From assembly GCA_944329365.1 (NCBI GenBank), contig CALVIC010000014.1, positions 1-32,565 of the forward strand: 32,565 bases of DNA, written 5' to 3'. The notes below the pieces were generated by a model. The model searched no databases. It worked only from the letters and a program-made list of their open reading frames with translations, and was not told the DNA's origin. Shown piece after piece: positions 8,567 to 16,212 of the stretch. The translations under genes were made by a program, and so were the position numbers. The DNA comes from an uncultured Bacilli bacterium. GTDB taxonomy: Bacteria; Bacillota_I; Bacilli_A; RF39; UBA660. How positions within the stretch are numbered: position 1 is the first letter of the stretch; the number at the start of each line of letters is the position of its first letter.

Positions 8567-10541
8567 CATTGATTATTCTTTTACTTGTAAAATATGTGAC
8601 GATGAAGTAACCACCATAGATGGCTATTATAAGCAGAGCGGTCATGGCAATTGAACTAATATTAGTAGTAACACTCATACTTTCCATTATTTTACTTGCT
8701 GACATTATTCCAAATACCGAATGGATAATAGCTACTAAAAGCGGTAACATAAAGAATATGCCAATTTGGATAAATAGAGCCTTATTTAATTTTTTATCAT
8801 CAACGCCAATTCGTCTTAACATTCCATATTTTTCTTTATTGTCACTACTATCTGATAATTCTTTTAGGGCGAGAATTGCGGCAGATGATATAAGGAAGAT
8901 GATTCCTAGATATAGTCCGATAAAGATCATGATTGCTCTTAGGCCAGTACTGGCGGTATAGATATCGATTTTAGTATCAGCTACGGCACCTTCTCCGTTT
9001 ATTTCGTCCATATATGACATAAGTTCAGAATTTGCTTCATCTTTGTCACCTTTGAAGTTAGCTGCTAAAAAGTTTTTGGTTATTTCACTTAAACTTATAT
9101 CGATGTTATCTGGAACAACGACGATACCGGTATTAGATTTATTGCCGCTCATTTGAAGTAAGCCTTCGACACATTCTTTGTATTTATTATGAAGTGTTTT
9201 ATCGCCTATTTGGATGGTCACACCTTTTGCGAGGGCCTTATTTTCATATTGTAACATTTGTTCATAGTCGGCGACTAAAATAAATTCGTCTTCGTTTAAG
9301 GTATATGTTTGGTTACCGTAAAAACTGGCAATTTTATTATAATCTGATATCGTCATAACTGGAAGCCAATTGTCAACGAGTAAATTCGGATAATCTTTTT
9401 GGACATCATTTAATATTGGAGTTAGAAGTGATCCGACTGTGACAGTATCAAAACCATAGGTATAACTTTCAGTATATTTGGCAAAGTTATCTAAGTTATA
9501 GCCAACTTTAGTTAAAATGTTTTTCGCAGTTTTTCCTTCGGCATCAGAATACGTATAGACAAGGACATCGGCTGGGGTTCCATATTGAAGGTCGTTTTTA
9601 AGTGACATGTTAATAGACCAAGCTGATGAGAATATTGTGATTGTGAAGAATAATAAAAGGCAGATGATACTCATCGAAAAGACAGTAGTGTTTACTTTAC
9701 TATTTATTTGTCTTAGAATGAAGATATTTAGGTTTTTAAGATATAACTTTTTATTACTTTGAACTAGTTTTAAGATAAATCCTGAGATTCCAAAGAACAA
9801 GAGGAAAGTTCCAATTATTCCAAGAAGGATACTTGTACCAAAGAGGTCTAAAGAATCTAGTCTTTGGGTGGCAAAGTAATAAGCAATGCCTAAGATTACA
9901 GCGGCTATTAAGAAGATAACAACTGATAACCCGAGACTGCGTACTTTGATTTTTTCGCCTTTTTTAGAGGCGTTAAGCAAGTCAATTAGTTTGTATTTAG
10001 TTACGGCAAAGACGTTAAAGATCATTACAATTAGATAAATAATTACATAATAGAAAATTGTTTTAATCGCAGCCGCCTTAGAAAAGACAAAGGTAAATTC
10101 TGACATATCTGCTTCAAAGAGATTTGCAACAACGATACTCATGAACTGAGATACGATTATTCCGATTATTAGTCCGGCAACTAAAGAGATGATGCCGATA
10201 ATAAAGGTTTCCATTAGAAGAATTTTAGAGACATCTCGTTTTCCCATTCCAAGGGTCAGATAAATTCCAAATTCTTTTTTTCGCCTTTTGATCAAAAATC
10301 TTGAGGCGTAGATTATCAGAAAGCCTAGAACGATAGCGACAAAGATGGAAACTCCACCTAAGAATTCGTTCATCAGGCCGATTATTTCTTTTTCGGCATC
10401 GTTTAGTTCAAGCATAGCTTGCTGGGAATCCATGGCATTAAAGACATAGAATATAGCAACGCCTAAAACTAAAGTTAAAAAGTAAATTGCGTAATCTTTG
10501 AAACTTTTTTTAATGTTTTTTAATGACAACTTAAAGAGCAT
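8553..10541 (-). CDS. BceB-type ABC transporter permease (FtsX-like)
   Basis: A 662-residue integral membrane protein with the length and layout of BceB permeases: TM1 about 18-36, TM2-4 between about 62 and 178 (with the cytoplasmic FtsX-type segment KKEFGIYLTLGMGKRDVSK), TM5-7 about 204-308, a large extracellular domain about 310-525, and three final TMs. The second FtsX-like segment NKEKYGMLRRIGVDDKKLN sits before the last TMs. In this family the extracellular domain recognises cell-wall-active peptides (for example bacitracin-type or lantibiotics) bound to lipid II-cycle intermediates, and the permease frees the target and signals to the partner kinase. It overlaps bceA by 11 nt; GGAGGGG precedes the ATG. 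Substrate cannot be told from sequence alone. Confidence 0.9.
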   Translation of the reverse strand: MLFKLSLKNIKKSFKDYAIYFLTLVLGVAIFYVFNAMDSQQAMLELNDAEKEIIGLMNEFLGGVSIFVAIVLGFLIIYASRFLIKRRKKEFGIYLTLGMGKRDVSKILLMETFIIGIISLVAGLIIGIIVSQFMSIVVANLFEADMSEFTFVFSKAAAIKTIFYYVIIYLIVMIFNVFAVTKYKLIDLLNASKKGEKIKVRSLGLSVVIFLIAAVILGIAYYFATQRLDSLDLFGTSILLGIIGTFLLFFGISGFILKLVQSNKKLYLKNLNIFILRQINSKVNTTVFSMSIICLLLFFTITIFSSAWSINMSLKNDLQYGTPADVLVYTYSDAEGKTAKNILTKVGYNLDNFAKYTESYTYGFDTVTVGSLLTPILNDVQKDYPNLLVDNWLPVMTISDYNKIASFYGNQTYTLNEDEFILVADYEQMLQYENKALAKGVTIQIGDKTLHNKYKECVEGLLQMSGNKSNTGIVVVPDNIDISLSEITKNFLAANFKGDKDEANSELMSYMDEINGEGAVADTKIDIYTASTGLRAIMIFIGLYLGIIFLISSAAILALKELSDSSDNKEKYGMLRRIGVDDKKLNKALFIQIGIFFMLPLLVAIIHSVFGIMSASKIMESMSVTTNISSIAMTALLIIAIYGGYFIVTYFTSKRIINEKSE

Positions 10542-11298
10542 CGTTTAAATCCCCTCCAAGTAAGGTTACAACATCGATTATTTTGTCGAAGAATTCTTTT
10601 CTTGTATCATTGCCTTTTACTAATTCGTTAAATATTTTTCCGTCTTTGATAAAATATATTTTGGAACAGTAACTAGCGGTAAAGGCGTCGTGAGTAACCA
10701 TGAGGATTGTTGCATTTAAGCTTTGGTTAAGGTCTTCTAATTTTTCTAGAAGCATTCTACTACTTTTACTGTCTAGGGCTCCTGTTGGTTCGTCAGCTAA
10801 AATCAATTTAGGATTTGTAACTATAGCTCTTGCAGATGCGACTCTTTGTTTTTCACCACCACTCATTTGATAAGGGAACTTATTTAAGATTTTCGTAATG
10901 TTTAATGTTTTAGCTACTTCTTTGATTTTCTCATCGATTTCTTTAGGCCTTTTGCCTTGAATAGTTAAAGCTAAGGCAATATTTTCATAAGCTGTTAGGG
11001 TGTCTAACAAATTAAAGTCTTGGAAGATAAAACCTAAGTCTTCTCTTCTAAATTTGTTTAATTTTTCACCTCTTAGTTCAGTAACGTCGGTTCCACTTAT
11101 TAAAATGTGGCCACTTGTCACTTTATCAATGGTCGAGATACAGTTTAAAAGGGTTGTTTTTCCTGAGCCACTGGCTCCCATAATCCCGACAAATTCTCCT
11201 TCGTAAACGTTAAATGAAATATTGTTTATGGCTTTGGTTAAGTTGCCACGATTTCCATAATATTTTTCAACTGTTTTAACCTCTAATATTTTTTCCAT
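10531..11298 (-). CDS. BceA-type ABC transporter ATPase
   Basis: An ABC ATPase of 255 residues that energises the permease encoded next to it. Walker A GASGSGKTT (about 41-49), Q-loop FIFQDFNLLD, signature MSGGEKQR (about 145-152), Walker B LILADEPTGALDS (about 165-177) and the switch His in MVTHD. I choose the ATG at 11298 (MEKILEVKTVEKYYG) because GAGGTG lies 6 nt before it; an in-frame GTG at 11307 is part of that SD and is not a real start. First gene of the transporter transcript, behind its own promoter and a Bce-type operator, so expression is probably induced by the neighbouring two-component system. Confidence 0.92.
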   Translation of the reverse strand: MEKILEVKTVEKYYGNRGNLTKAINNISFNVYEGEFVGIMGASGSGKTTLLNCISTIDKVTSGHILISGTDVTELRGEKLNKFRREDLGFIFQDFNLLDTLTAYENIALALTIQGKRPKEIDEKIKEVAKTLNITKILNKFPYQMSGGEKQRVASARAIVTNPKLILADEPTGALDSKSSRMLLEKLEDLNQSLNATILMVTHDAFTASYCSKIYFIKDGKIFNELVKGNDTRKEFFDKIIDVVTLLGGDLNDAL

Positions 11299-11318
11299 TT
11301 CTTTCACCTCTTGCCTTC

Positions 11319-11347
11319 ATTATATAGAAGTTTTATTTGGTTTACAA
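11319..11347 (-). promoter_or_regulatory. Promoter of the bceAB-like operon
   Basis: TTGTAA (11342..11347), 17-bp spacer, consensus TATAAT (11319..11324) on the minus strand. Predicted start near 11312, leaving a short leader that contains the SD. Confidence 0.75.
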
Positions 11348-11366
11348 TTTAATTTACTTACAGAAA

Positions 11367-11382
11367 CTTACACGTTTGTAAG
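11367..11382. promoter_or_regulatory. Bce-type response regulator operator
   Basis: CTTACA-CGTT-TGTAAG is a perfect inverted repeat matching the TNACA-N4-TGTAA pattern known for BceR-like regulators. It is centred about 62 bp upstream of the predicted transcription start of the bceA-like gene, and a further half site TTACA lies at 11358..11362. Position and sequence both point to activation by the response regulator at 12770..13435. Confidence 0.8.
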
Positions 11383-11392
11383 AAAAAAAGAC

Positions 11393-11749
11393 TTATTTTA
11401 AGTGGCTCAGATAGTATTCTTTACCTTTTTTAGTTACTTCATAAGTCTTATTGTCTACTTTTTTTATCAGTTTTTTATTTTCAAGATTTGTTAAGGCTAT
11501 TTGCCATTTATCTTTTTCTTCTTTAGTCTCGTTTTTTAAATCTACTTGATAGCCACCTGATTTTAGAACATTTTTATCTAAGGTAATTACACTACCTATT
11601 TCTGCTGCGCTTCTAAAAATCATCGTTTCTCTTTCGTCTAGTTTAATGTTTACCTCTAAATTTTCTAGGCTAAAGGTAAAGTCATCGTCGCCTAAGTTTA
11701 TCGTAAATTCATTGTTTTCAAATCTTTTGCTTTTGGTTAAGTAACCCAT
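11393..11749 (-). CDS. Small protein of unknown function in the Bce module
   Basis: A 118-residue soluble protein that I do not recognise. The N-terminal half is strand-rich and acidic (GDDDFTFSLENLEVNIKLDE); the C-terminal third, LTNLENKKLIKKVDNKTYEVTKKGKEYYL, reads like the recognition helix and wing of a winged-helix domain, so a small DNA-binding or protein-binding role is possible. It starts 1 nt after the kinase stop and ends just before the Bce operator, so it belongs to the regulator-kinase transcript. The canonical Bce module has no such gene. Confidence 0.75.
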   Translation of the reverse strand: MGYLTKSKRFENNEFTINLGDDDFTFSLENLEVNIKLDERETMIFRSAAEIGSVITLDKNVLKSGGYQVDLKNETKEEKDKWQIALTNLENKKLIKKVDNKTYEVTKKGKEYYLSHLK

Positions 11750-11750
11750 T

Positions 11751-12773
11751 TTAATCTTTCCTCTCTATTTCTTTAGTCATCGAACCTAGTGGGAAGGTTA
11801 TTTTAACTATAGTTCCCTTCCCTACTTCGCTTTCGACGGTAACTCCGTGAGATAGTTTATCACAGAGGGTCTTAACAAGATATAAGCCCATTCCTGTCGA
11901 ATTATATTTGCTTCGGCCATTTTGACCGGTAAATCCTTTATCGAAGATGCGCGGAAGATCTTTCTTATCGATACCGATTCCATTGTCTTCAAAATAAAGG
12001 GTGATATTTTCTTTATTCTTTTTTGCATATATAGATATTTTAGGATTTTCCTTTAAATATTTCAAACTATTGGAAATAATTTGCTTGGAGATAAATTCGA
12101 GCCATTTACTATCGGTTTTAACTTGATAGTCGATATTGTGAATATCCAAGGATATGCTTTTTAAAATAAAATCCTTTTTAAAGTTGATCATAACTTTGTT
12201 TATAACGTCTTTAAGGTTTGTATTTTTTATGATGTAATCTTTTTCGAGATTTTGACTTCTGGCGTAAAACAGAATGAGTTCGACGTAATTATTTATTTTT
12301 GCTACTTCTTCTTTGATACTGTCAGATACTTTGCCCGGATTGTTTTCGGTTATTAGGTTAATAGTTGAAAGTGGAGTTTTTATTTCGTGAACCCATAGTT
12401 CCATGAATTCTTCAAATTCTTCTTCTTTGAATTTATATTTGTTTATTTGTTCGCGTTTATATTTCTCGGTCGTTCTAAGGATTTTTTTCAGCATTTCACC
12501 TTCGATGAAGTAAGCTTCCGGCATGGCTTCAGTGATTAACGATTTATTATCTAAATGATCTAAGATATTTAGGGTCTGATTATAAAAATTCTTCCTTTGA
12601 ATAAAGCCGGAGAAAATAAATACGATACCGAATAAGACAAGTAAAAATACAACCATTACTAGTGCGGGGGTGATTAAATCAAAAGTGTCTAAGATAAAGG
12701 CAATTAGAAAGATTATAAATATGTAAATAATTATTATAATTGTTTTTTCTTTGATAAAGTCTTTGAATTTCAT
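11751..12773 (-). CDS. BceS-type intramembrane-sensing histidine kinase
   Basis: A short sensor kinase with two N-terminal membrane helices (about 10-30 and 35-56) and almost no extracellular loop, the hallmark of kinases that sense through a BceAB-type transporter. The phospho-acceptor motif is WVHEIKTPLSTI (His about 129), followed by the N-box ISNSLKYL, G1 EDNGIGIDKKDLPRIF and G2 GMGLYLV of the ATPase domain. I prefer the ATG at 12773 (MKFKDFIKEK, 340 residues), though its GATGGGG is about 12 nt away; an upstream ATG at 12791 (346 residues) sits directly against AGAGG, too close. It overlaps the regulator gene by a few bases, consistent with one transcript. Confidence 0.9.
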   Translation of the reverse strand: MKFKDFIKEKTIIIIIYIFIIFLIAFILDTFDLITPALVMVVFLLVLFGIVFIFSGFIQRKNFYNQTLNILDHLDNKSLITEAMPEAYFIEGEMLKKILRTTEKYKREQINKYKFKEEEFEEFMELWVHEIKTPLSTINLITENNPGKVSDSIKEEVAKINNYVELILFYARSQNLEKDYIIKNTNLKDVINKVMINFKKDFILKSISLDIHNIDYQVKTDSKWLEFISKQIISNSLKYLKENPKISIYAKKNKENITLYFEDNGIGIDKKDLPRIFDKGFTGQNGRSKYNSTGMGLYLVKTLCDKLSHGVTVESEVGKGTIVKITFPLGSMTKEIERKD

Positions 12774-13435
12774 AAGATTATGTAACCCCATCCTCTTCTA
12801 GTTTCGATAACATCTTTAAATCCTAGATCTTCGAGTTTTTTTCTCAGTCTTGCCATGTTGACGGTTAGAGTATTATCATCGATAAAGGTTTCAGTATCCC
12901 AAAGGTAGTTCATGAGTTCATCTCTAGTGACAACGGTTCCTTGCCTTTCCAATAGGTAGGAAAATATTTGAATTTCGTTTTTGGTCAGGATGATTGTTTG
13001 ATTATTATAATCGATTGTTCCTTTGGATAAATTTATTTTCATGCCTTTATATTCTAAGATATGGCTTATTTCTGGTTTACTTCTTTTTAAAACTGCTTCA
13101 ATATGGGCGAGGAGAATTTGCATGTTATAAGGTTTGGTTATAAAGTCATCGGCTCCATAGTTCATGCATAATAATTCATCCATTTCGGTATCTCTACTAG
13201 TTACGATAATTATTGGGATTTTGGATGTTTTTCTTATTTCCCGGCACAAATGCATACCATTTATTCCAGGAATGTTTATATCTATTAAAATAAGATCTAT
13301 TTCTAGTTTTTTTATTTGGTCTAGAGTGTTCTCAAAGTTGTTTATAGTTAGTATTTCATAACCGTTATTTTCTAAAAAGGTTTTAAGTTCTTCTCTTATT
13401 TTTACTTCATCTTCAACAATTAATATTCTTTCCAT
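12770..13435 (-). CDS. BceR-type OmpR-family response regulator
   Basis: A 221-residue response regulator: receiver domain 1-115 with acidic pocket E8-D9, phospho-acceptor Asp52 (LILIDINIPG) and Lys101 (ITKPYN), then a winged-helix DNA-binding domain with LTKNEIQIFSYLLERQG, NTLTVNMARLRKKL and the terminal RRGWGYIIL. It should be phosphorylated by the kinase encoded just downstream and bind the inverted repeat in front of the bceA-like gene. ATG behind GGTGAT; divergent from tspO. Confidence 0.93.
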   Translation of the reverse strand: MERILIVEDEVKIREELKTFLENNGYEILTINNFENTLDQIKKLEIDLILIDINIPGINGMHLCREIRKTSKIPIIIVTSRDTEMDELLCMNYGADDFITKPYNMQILLAHIEAVLKRSKPEISHILEYKGMKINLSKGTIDYNNQTIILTKNEIQIFSYLLERQGTVVTRDELMNYLWDTETFIDDNTLTVNMARLRKKLEDLGFKDVIETRRGWGYIIL

Positions 13436-13454
13436 TTTATCACCACTAATTATA

Positions 13455-13463
13455 AGTATACCA
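13455..13463 (-). promoter_or_regulatory. Possible extended -10 promoter of the regulator-kinase operon
   Basis: TG-G-TATACT on the minus strand, about 20 bp before the ATG at 13435; no clear -35. An opposing TATAAT at 13492..13497 may serve tspO. Confidence 0.4.
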
Positions 13464-13513
13464 TATTATTTATATTTTAAAATAGTTTACATATAATAAT
13501 TATAGGTGATTTA

Positions 13514-13957
13514 ATGAATAAATTTAAACTTTTTATCGATATTTTAATTCCAGTAGCGATTGGAGGAATTGTAGGTTTTATAATCAATCCTTATATCGAT
13601 TATAACTCGCTTGTAAAGCCACCTTTATCTCCTCCAAGTATTGTTTTCCCGATTGTGTGGACAATTTTATATGTTTTAATGGGTATTTCTTATTACTTAT
13701 TAAAGAATCCAGGTAAAAAAGAAAAAATTTTTTATTTTGTTCAGCTTGGAGTTAATGCTTTATGGTCAGTATTCTTCTTTATAGGTAAATTTTATTTATT
13801 CTCATTTATTTGGATTATTTTACTAGATGTTTTAGTTATATTTATGATAGGTATTTTTTATCAAAATAGTAAAATATCTGGATATTTACAAATTCCTTAT
13901 TTGATTTGGATATTGTTTGCGACTTATTTAAATTTAGGTATTTATGTTTTAAATTAA
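13514..13957 (+). CDS. tspO: TspO/MBR family membrane protein
   Basis: A 147-residue protein with five membrane helices and the family signatures: the proline-rich loop KPPLSPPSIVFPIVWTILY after TM1, LGVNALWSVFFF in TM3 and YLIWILFATYLNLGIYVLN in TM5. TspO proteins bind tetrapyrroles and other lipophilic ligands; bacterial roles include porphyrin handling and stress response, with details varying. SD AGGTGAT lies 5 nt before the ATG. It is divergent from the response regulator gene and convergent with recO. Substrate or partner cannot be deduced. Confidence 0.93.
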   Translation: MNKFKLFIDILIPVAIGGIVGFIINPYIDYNSLVKPPLSPPSIVFPIVWTILYVLMGISYYLLKNPGKKEKIFYFVQLGVNALWSVFFFIGKFYLFSFIWIILLDVLVIFMIGIFYQNSKISGYLQIPYLIWILFATYLNLGIYVLN

Positions 13958-13985
13958 AAAAGGCTAATTCGATTTAGCTTTTTAT
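13956..13985. terminator. Probable bidirectional terminator between tspO and recO
   Basis: AAAAGG-CTAA / TTAG-CTTTT hairpin with one bulged G and loop TTCGAT, T-runs on both sides, between two convergent genes. Confidence 0.6.
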
Positions 13986-13987
13986 TG

Positions 13988-14728
13988 TCAGTTAATTAGT
14001 TTTTGAAGGTTTTTAATGAATGATTTACTTTTTAAATATAGGCCTGTGTATCTAGTATAGTAATCATCTAAAAACATATTTATTTCGTTTTTAGCTTCAG
14101 GACTTATGTCTAGTTTAGTTATTTTAGAGATGTCAACATAATAGAACATTCTAATTAGTTTAATAGTTTTACTCGATACTCTTTTTTCGTTTGTGAAGCA
14201 TTTATTACAAACATATCCACCTCGATAACTTGAAAGGGTTGTAATACCTGTTTTTCTTCCGCACATGGCACATCTATCTAAAACAGGCATAACTCCTAAA
14301 AAGTCTAAGTGTTTGAGTTCTAGAATATTCATAATTACTAACGGGTCAAAGCCATCGTTTATTTTAATCAAGCTTTGAATTAATAATTCAAAGACTCTTT
14401 TATCGTTGTTTTGTTTGATTACGCCTTCACTTAGCTCTAGAAGATAAGCGGCATAGCTTATTTTTGTTATATCTTTTTTGAGATTTTTAAAGGAGTTTAT
14501 GATGCTTACTTCTTTTAGGGTTGATAGTTTGTTTTCTTTATAATAAATAATAAATTTACCATATGTAAGTTTGGATGTGACACTTCTAAATGGACTTTTT
14601 AGGCTTCTGGCTCCTTTGGCCATGATACCGATTAGTCCGTGTTCTTTAGTGATTACGTTAATTATCTTGCTTGTTTCACTATAATTCGTTTCACTTGTGA
14701 CGATTCCTTCAACTTCTTCTAAATGCAT
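13988..14728 (-). CDS. recO: DNA repair protein RecO
   Basis: A 246-residue RecO: N-terminal OB-fold (residues 1-80, beginning EVEGIVTSETNYSETSKI), helical core, and a zinc-binding site with Cys153-A-M-Cys156 and Cys174-N-K-Cys177. With RecR and RecF it loads RecA onto SSB-coated single-stranded DNA during gap repair. The C-terminus KSFIKNLQKL is usual. The ATG follows AGAGGATAAT and comes 1 nt after the yqzL stop, so it is coupled to yqzL, as in Bacillus. Confidence 0.95.
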   Translation of the reverse strand: MHLEEVEGIVTSETNYSETSKIINVITKEHGLIGIMAKGARSLKSPFRSVTSKLTYGKFIIYYKENKLSTLKEVSIINSFKNLKKDITKISYAAYLLELSEGVIKQNNDKRVFELLIQSLIKINDGFDPLVIMNILELKHLDFLGVMPVLDRCAMCGRKTGITTLSSYRGGYVCNKCFTNEKRVSSKTIKLIRMFYYVDISKITKLDISPEAKNEINMFLDDYYTRYTGLYLKSKSFIKNLQKLIN

Positions 14729-14729
14729 A

Positions 14730-14819
14730 TTATCCTCTTTTTTCTATTTCTTTAAATTTTAAATAATAGTCGATTTTTCCAGTTATTCTAAATAAATTCC
14801 AAAGTTCTTTTTTAGTCAT
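14730..14819 (-). CDS. yqzL: YqzL family small protein
   Basis: A 29-codon gene. Its product begins MTKKELWNLF, continues RITGKIDYYLKFKEIEKRG, and shows the YqzL pattern W-x-x-F-x-x-TG-x-I-x-x-YL-x-x-KE. GAGGTG sits 6 nt before the ATG, and TAA is followed by one base and the recO ATG. YqzL lies between era and recO in Bacillus too. Function is unknown; the conserved position suggests a link with the recO/era neighbourhood. Confidence 0.88.
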   Translation of the reverse strand: MTKKELWNLFRITGKIDYYLKFKEIEKRG

Positions 14820-14885
14820 AAGTTTCACCTCAATTATATAATGGTACGTTTATTATTTTTTTATTCATTTTAATCATAACACAAA

Positions 14886-14910
14886 AAGAAAATCTATTAA
14901 AGACTTTCTT
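14886..14910 (-). terminator. Terminator after era
   Basis: On the minus strand AAGAAAGUCU pairs with AGAUUUUCUU (10 bp including one G-U pair, 5-nt loop) and is followed by TTTTTG. It overlaps the era stop codon and separates era from yqzL-recO. Confidence 0.65.
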
Positions 14911-15796
14911 ATTCAGTAAAATCAGTAAATTTAAATTCGTTTAAATATTTTTCACGATCACGCCATTTTTCGATGGTTTTAACGTATAGTTCTAGATAAA
15001 CTTTGGCATCTAAAATTTGTTCTAAATCTTTTCTAGCTTCAATTCCTATTTTTTTTAGTTTTTGACCTTGTTTACCAATAATTATTTTTTTTAAGGAATC
15101 TCGGTCGACGATGATATCGACATTTATTATTCTATTTGTTTTGTCTTTGACAAATTTAGTGGTTACGCAAGTTACAGAATAAGGTATTTCTTCACTTGTC
15201 GTTCTTAGAATTTTTTCTCTGACTATTTCAGAGGCCATAAATTCTAAGCTGCGGTTAGTGACGGTATCGTTATCAAAAAATTTTACACTTTCGGGAAGAT
15301 ATTTTTTGATAACTTTAATTAAGGTGCCTGTGTTTTTATCCTTTAGGGCAGATACGGGAACGATATCTGACCAATTATACAAATCTTTATATTCTAAGAT
15401 TTTATTAAATATTTCATCTTTAGATAGACCGTCTATTTTGTTAATTACTAAGATAACGGGTTTACCTGCGTTTTTAAGTCTTTCAATGATGTATTTATCT
15501 CCCCCACCTAAACCAGCTTTGGCATCGATGAGAAAACATACAACATCAACGTCGTCGATGCTATAGTAGGCACCTTTATTTAATATTTGGCCTAATTTAT
15601 GGTTAGGTTTATGGATTCCTGGGGTGTCGACAAAGACAATTTGGGTGTCTTCGTCATTATAGATTCCTTGAATTAAATTTCTAGTTGTTTGGGGTTTATC
15701 AGATGTTATTGCGAGTTTTTGACCAATTATTTGATTAAGTAAAGTTGATTTACCAACGTTTGGTCTTCCAGTTAAACTAACAAATCCACTTCTCAT
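14909..15796 (-). CDS. era: GTPase Era
   Basis: A 295-residue Era, an essential GTPase that binds the 3' end of 16S rRNA and checks 30S subunit assembly. G1 is G10RPNVGKS17, G3 is DTPG (57-60) followed by IHKP, and G4 is NKID (119-122), with SALK as G5. The C-terminal KH domain includes IIVDRDSLKKIIIGKQG with the conserved GKQG loop. SD AGGAGG is 6 nt before the ATG. It follows dgkA by 11 nt; the cdd gene found between dgkA and era in Bacillus is absent. Confidence 0.97.
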   Translation of the reverse strand: MRSGFVSLTGRPNVGKSTLLNQIIGQKLAITSDKPQTTRNLIQGIYNDEDTQIVFVDTPGIHKPNHKLGQILNKGAYYSIDDVDVVCFLIDAKAGLGGGDKYIIERLKNAGKPVILVINKIDGLSKDEIFNKILEYKDLYNWSDIVPVSALKDKNTGTLIKVIKKYLPESVKFFDNDTVTNRSLEFMASEIVREKILRTTSEEIPYSVTCVTTKFVKDKTNRIINVDIIVDRDSLKKIIIGKQGQKLKKIGIEARKDLEQILDAKVYLELYVKTIEKWRDREKYLNEFKFTDFTE

Positions 15797-15807
15797 TTGT
15801 TTACCTC

Positions 15808-16212
15808 CTATATTAGTCCGAATAGTAAAAGTATTTTAGGAACAAAGATTATTATGGCTATTATAATAGCCGTAAGGCCGAAGATTAAAACAGCAGCAGC
15901 GGCGGTATCTTTAGCAACTTTAGCTAAGGGATGAACTTTATCCGTGATTAAGTCAATGGTGGCTTCAATACTTGTATTTATAAGTTCTGTGGCAATAACT
16001 AAGCCGATTATCAAAAAGAGAATAAGCCATTCGGTTACGGATATTTTGAAAAATATACCGGCGGCTATAGCTACTATCATAGCTAAAGTGTGGAATAAAA
16101 TGTTTTGTTCATATTTAAAGGCGTATTTTAGACCATCCAAGGCATAATTAAAGCTTTTGAAAAAACGTTTGATTCCATGTTTCTTTAATTTATCGCGTGA
16201 GACCGTATCCAC
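15808..16212 (-). CDS. dgkA: Diacylglycerol/undecaprenol kinase family protein
   Basis: A 134-residue membrane kinase with three helices. The conserved block ELINTSIEATIDLITD followed by KVHPLAKVAKDTAAAAVL carries the catalytic Glu, the metal-binding Glu and the Lys-Asp pair. In Gram-positive bacteria this family phosphorylates undecaprenol to feed the lipid carrier pool for wall synthesis. The start is GTG at 16212, backed by AGGAGGAG at 7 nt spacing; it overlaps the end of ybeY by 23 nt. An extra 20-residue basic N-terminus precedes the usual start of the fold. Confidence 0.93.
   Translation of the reverse strand: MDTVSRDKLKKHGIKRFFKSFNYALDGLKYAFKYEQNILFHTLAMIVAIAAGIFFKISVTEWLILFLIIGLVIATELINTSIEATIDLITDKVHPLAKVAKDTAAAAVLIFGLTAIIIAIIIFVPKILLLFGLI

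Noticed and set aside
8620-8961. A 113-codon plus-strand frame antisense to the permease gene
   Set aside because: The opposite strand encodes clear FtsX-like membrane segments; antisense of membrane helices often gives long hydrophobic frames.
11822-12028. A 68-codon frame on the minus strand inside the kinase gene
   Set aside because: It lies wholly within the ATPase domain of the histidine kinase in another frame and has no SD or family signature.
58-13435. RiPP or bacteriocin gene cluster built on M16 peptidases and the ABC transporter
   Set aside because: I found no precursor peptide, radical SAM enzyme or leader-cleaving exporter; the transporter is a detoxification type, not an exporter of peptides.
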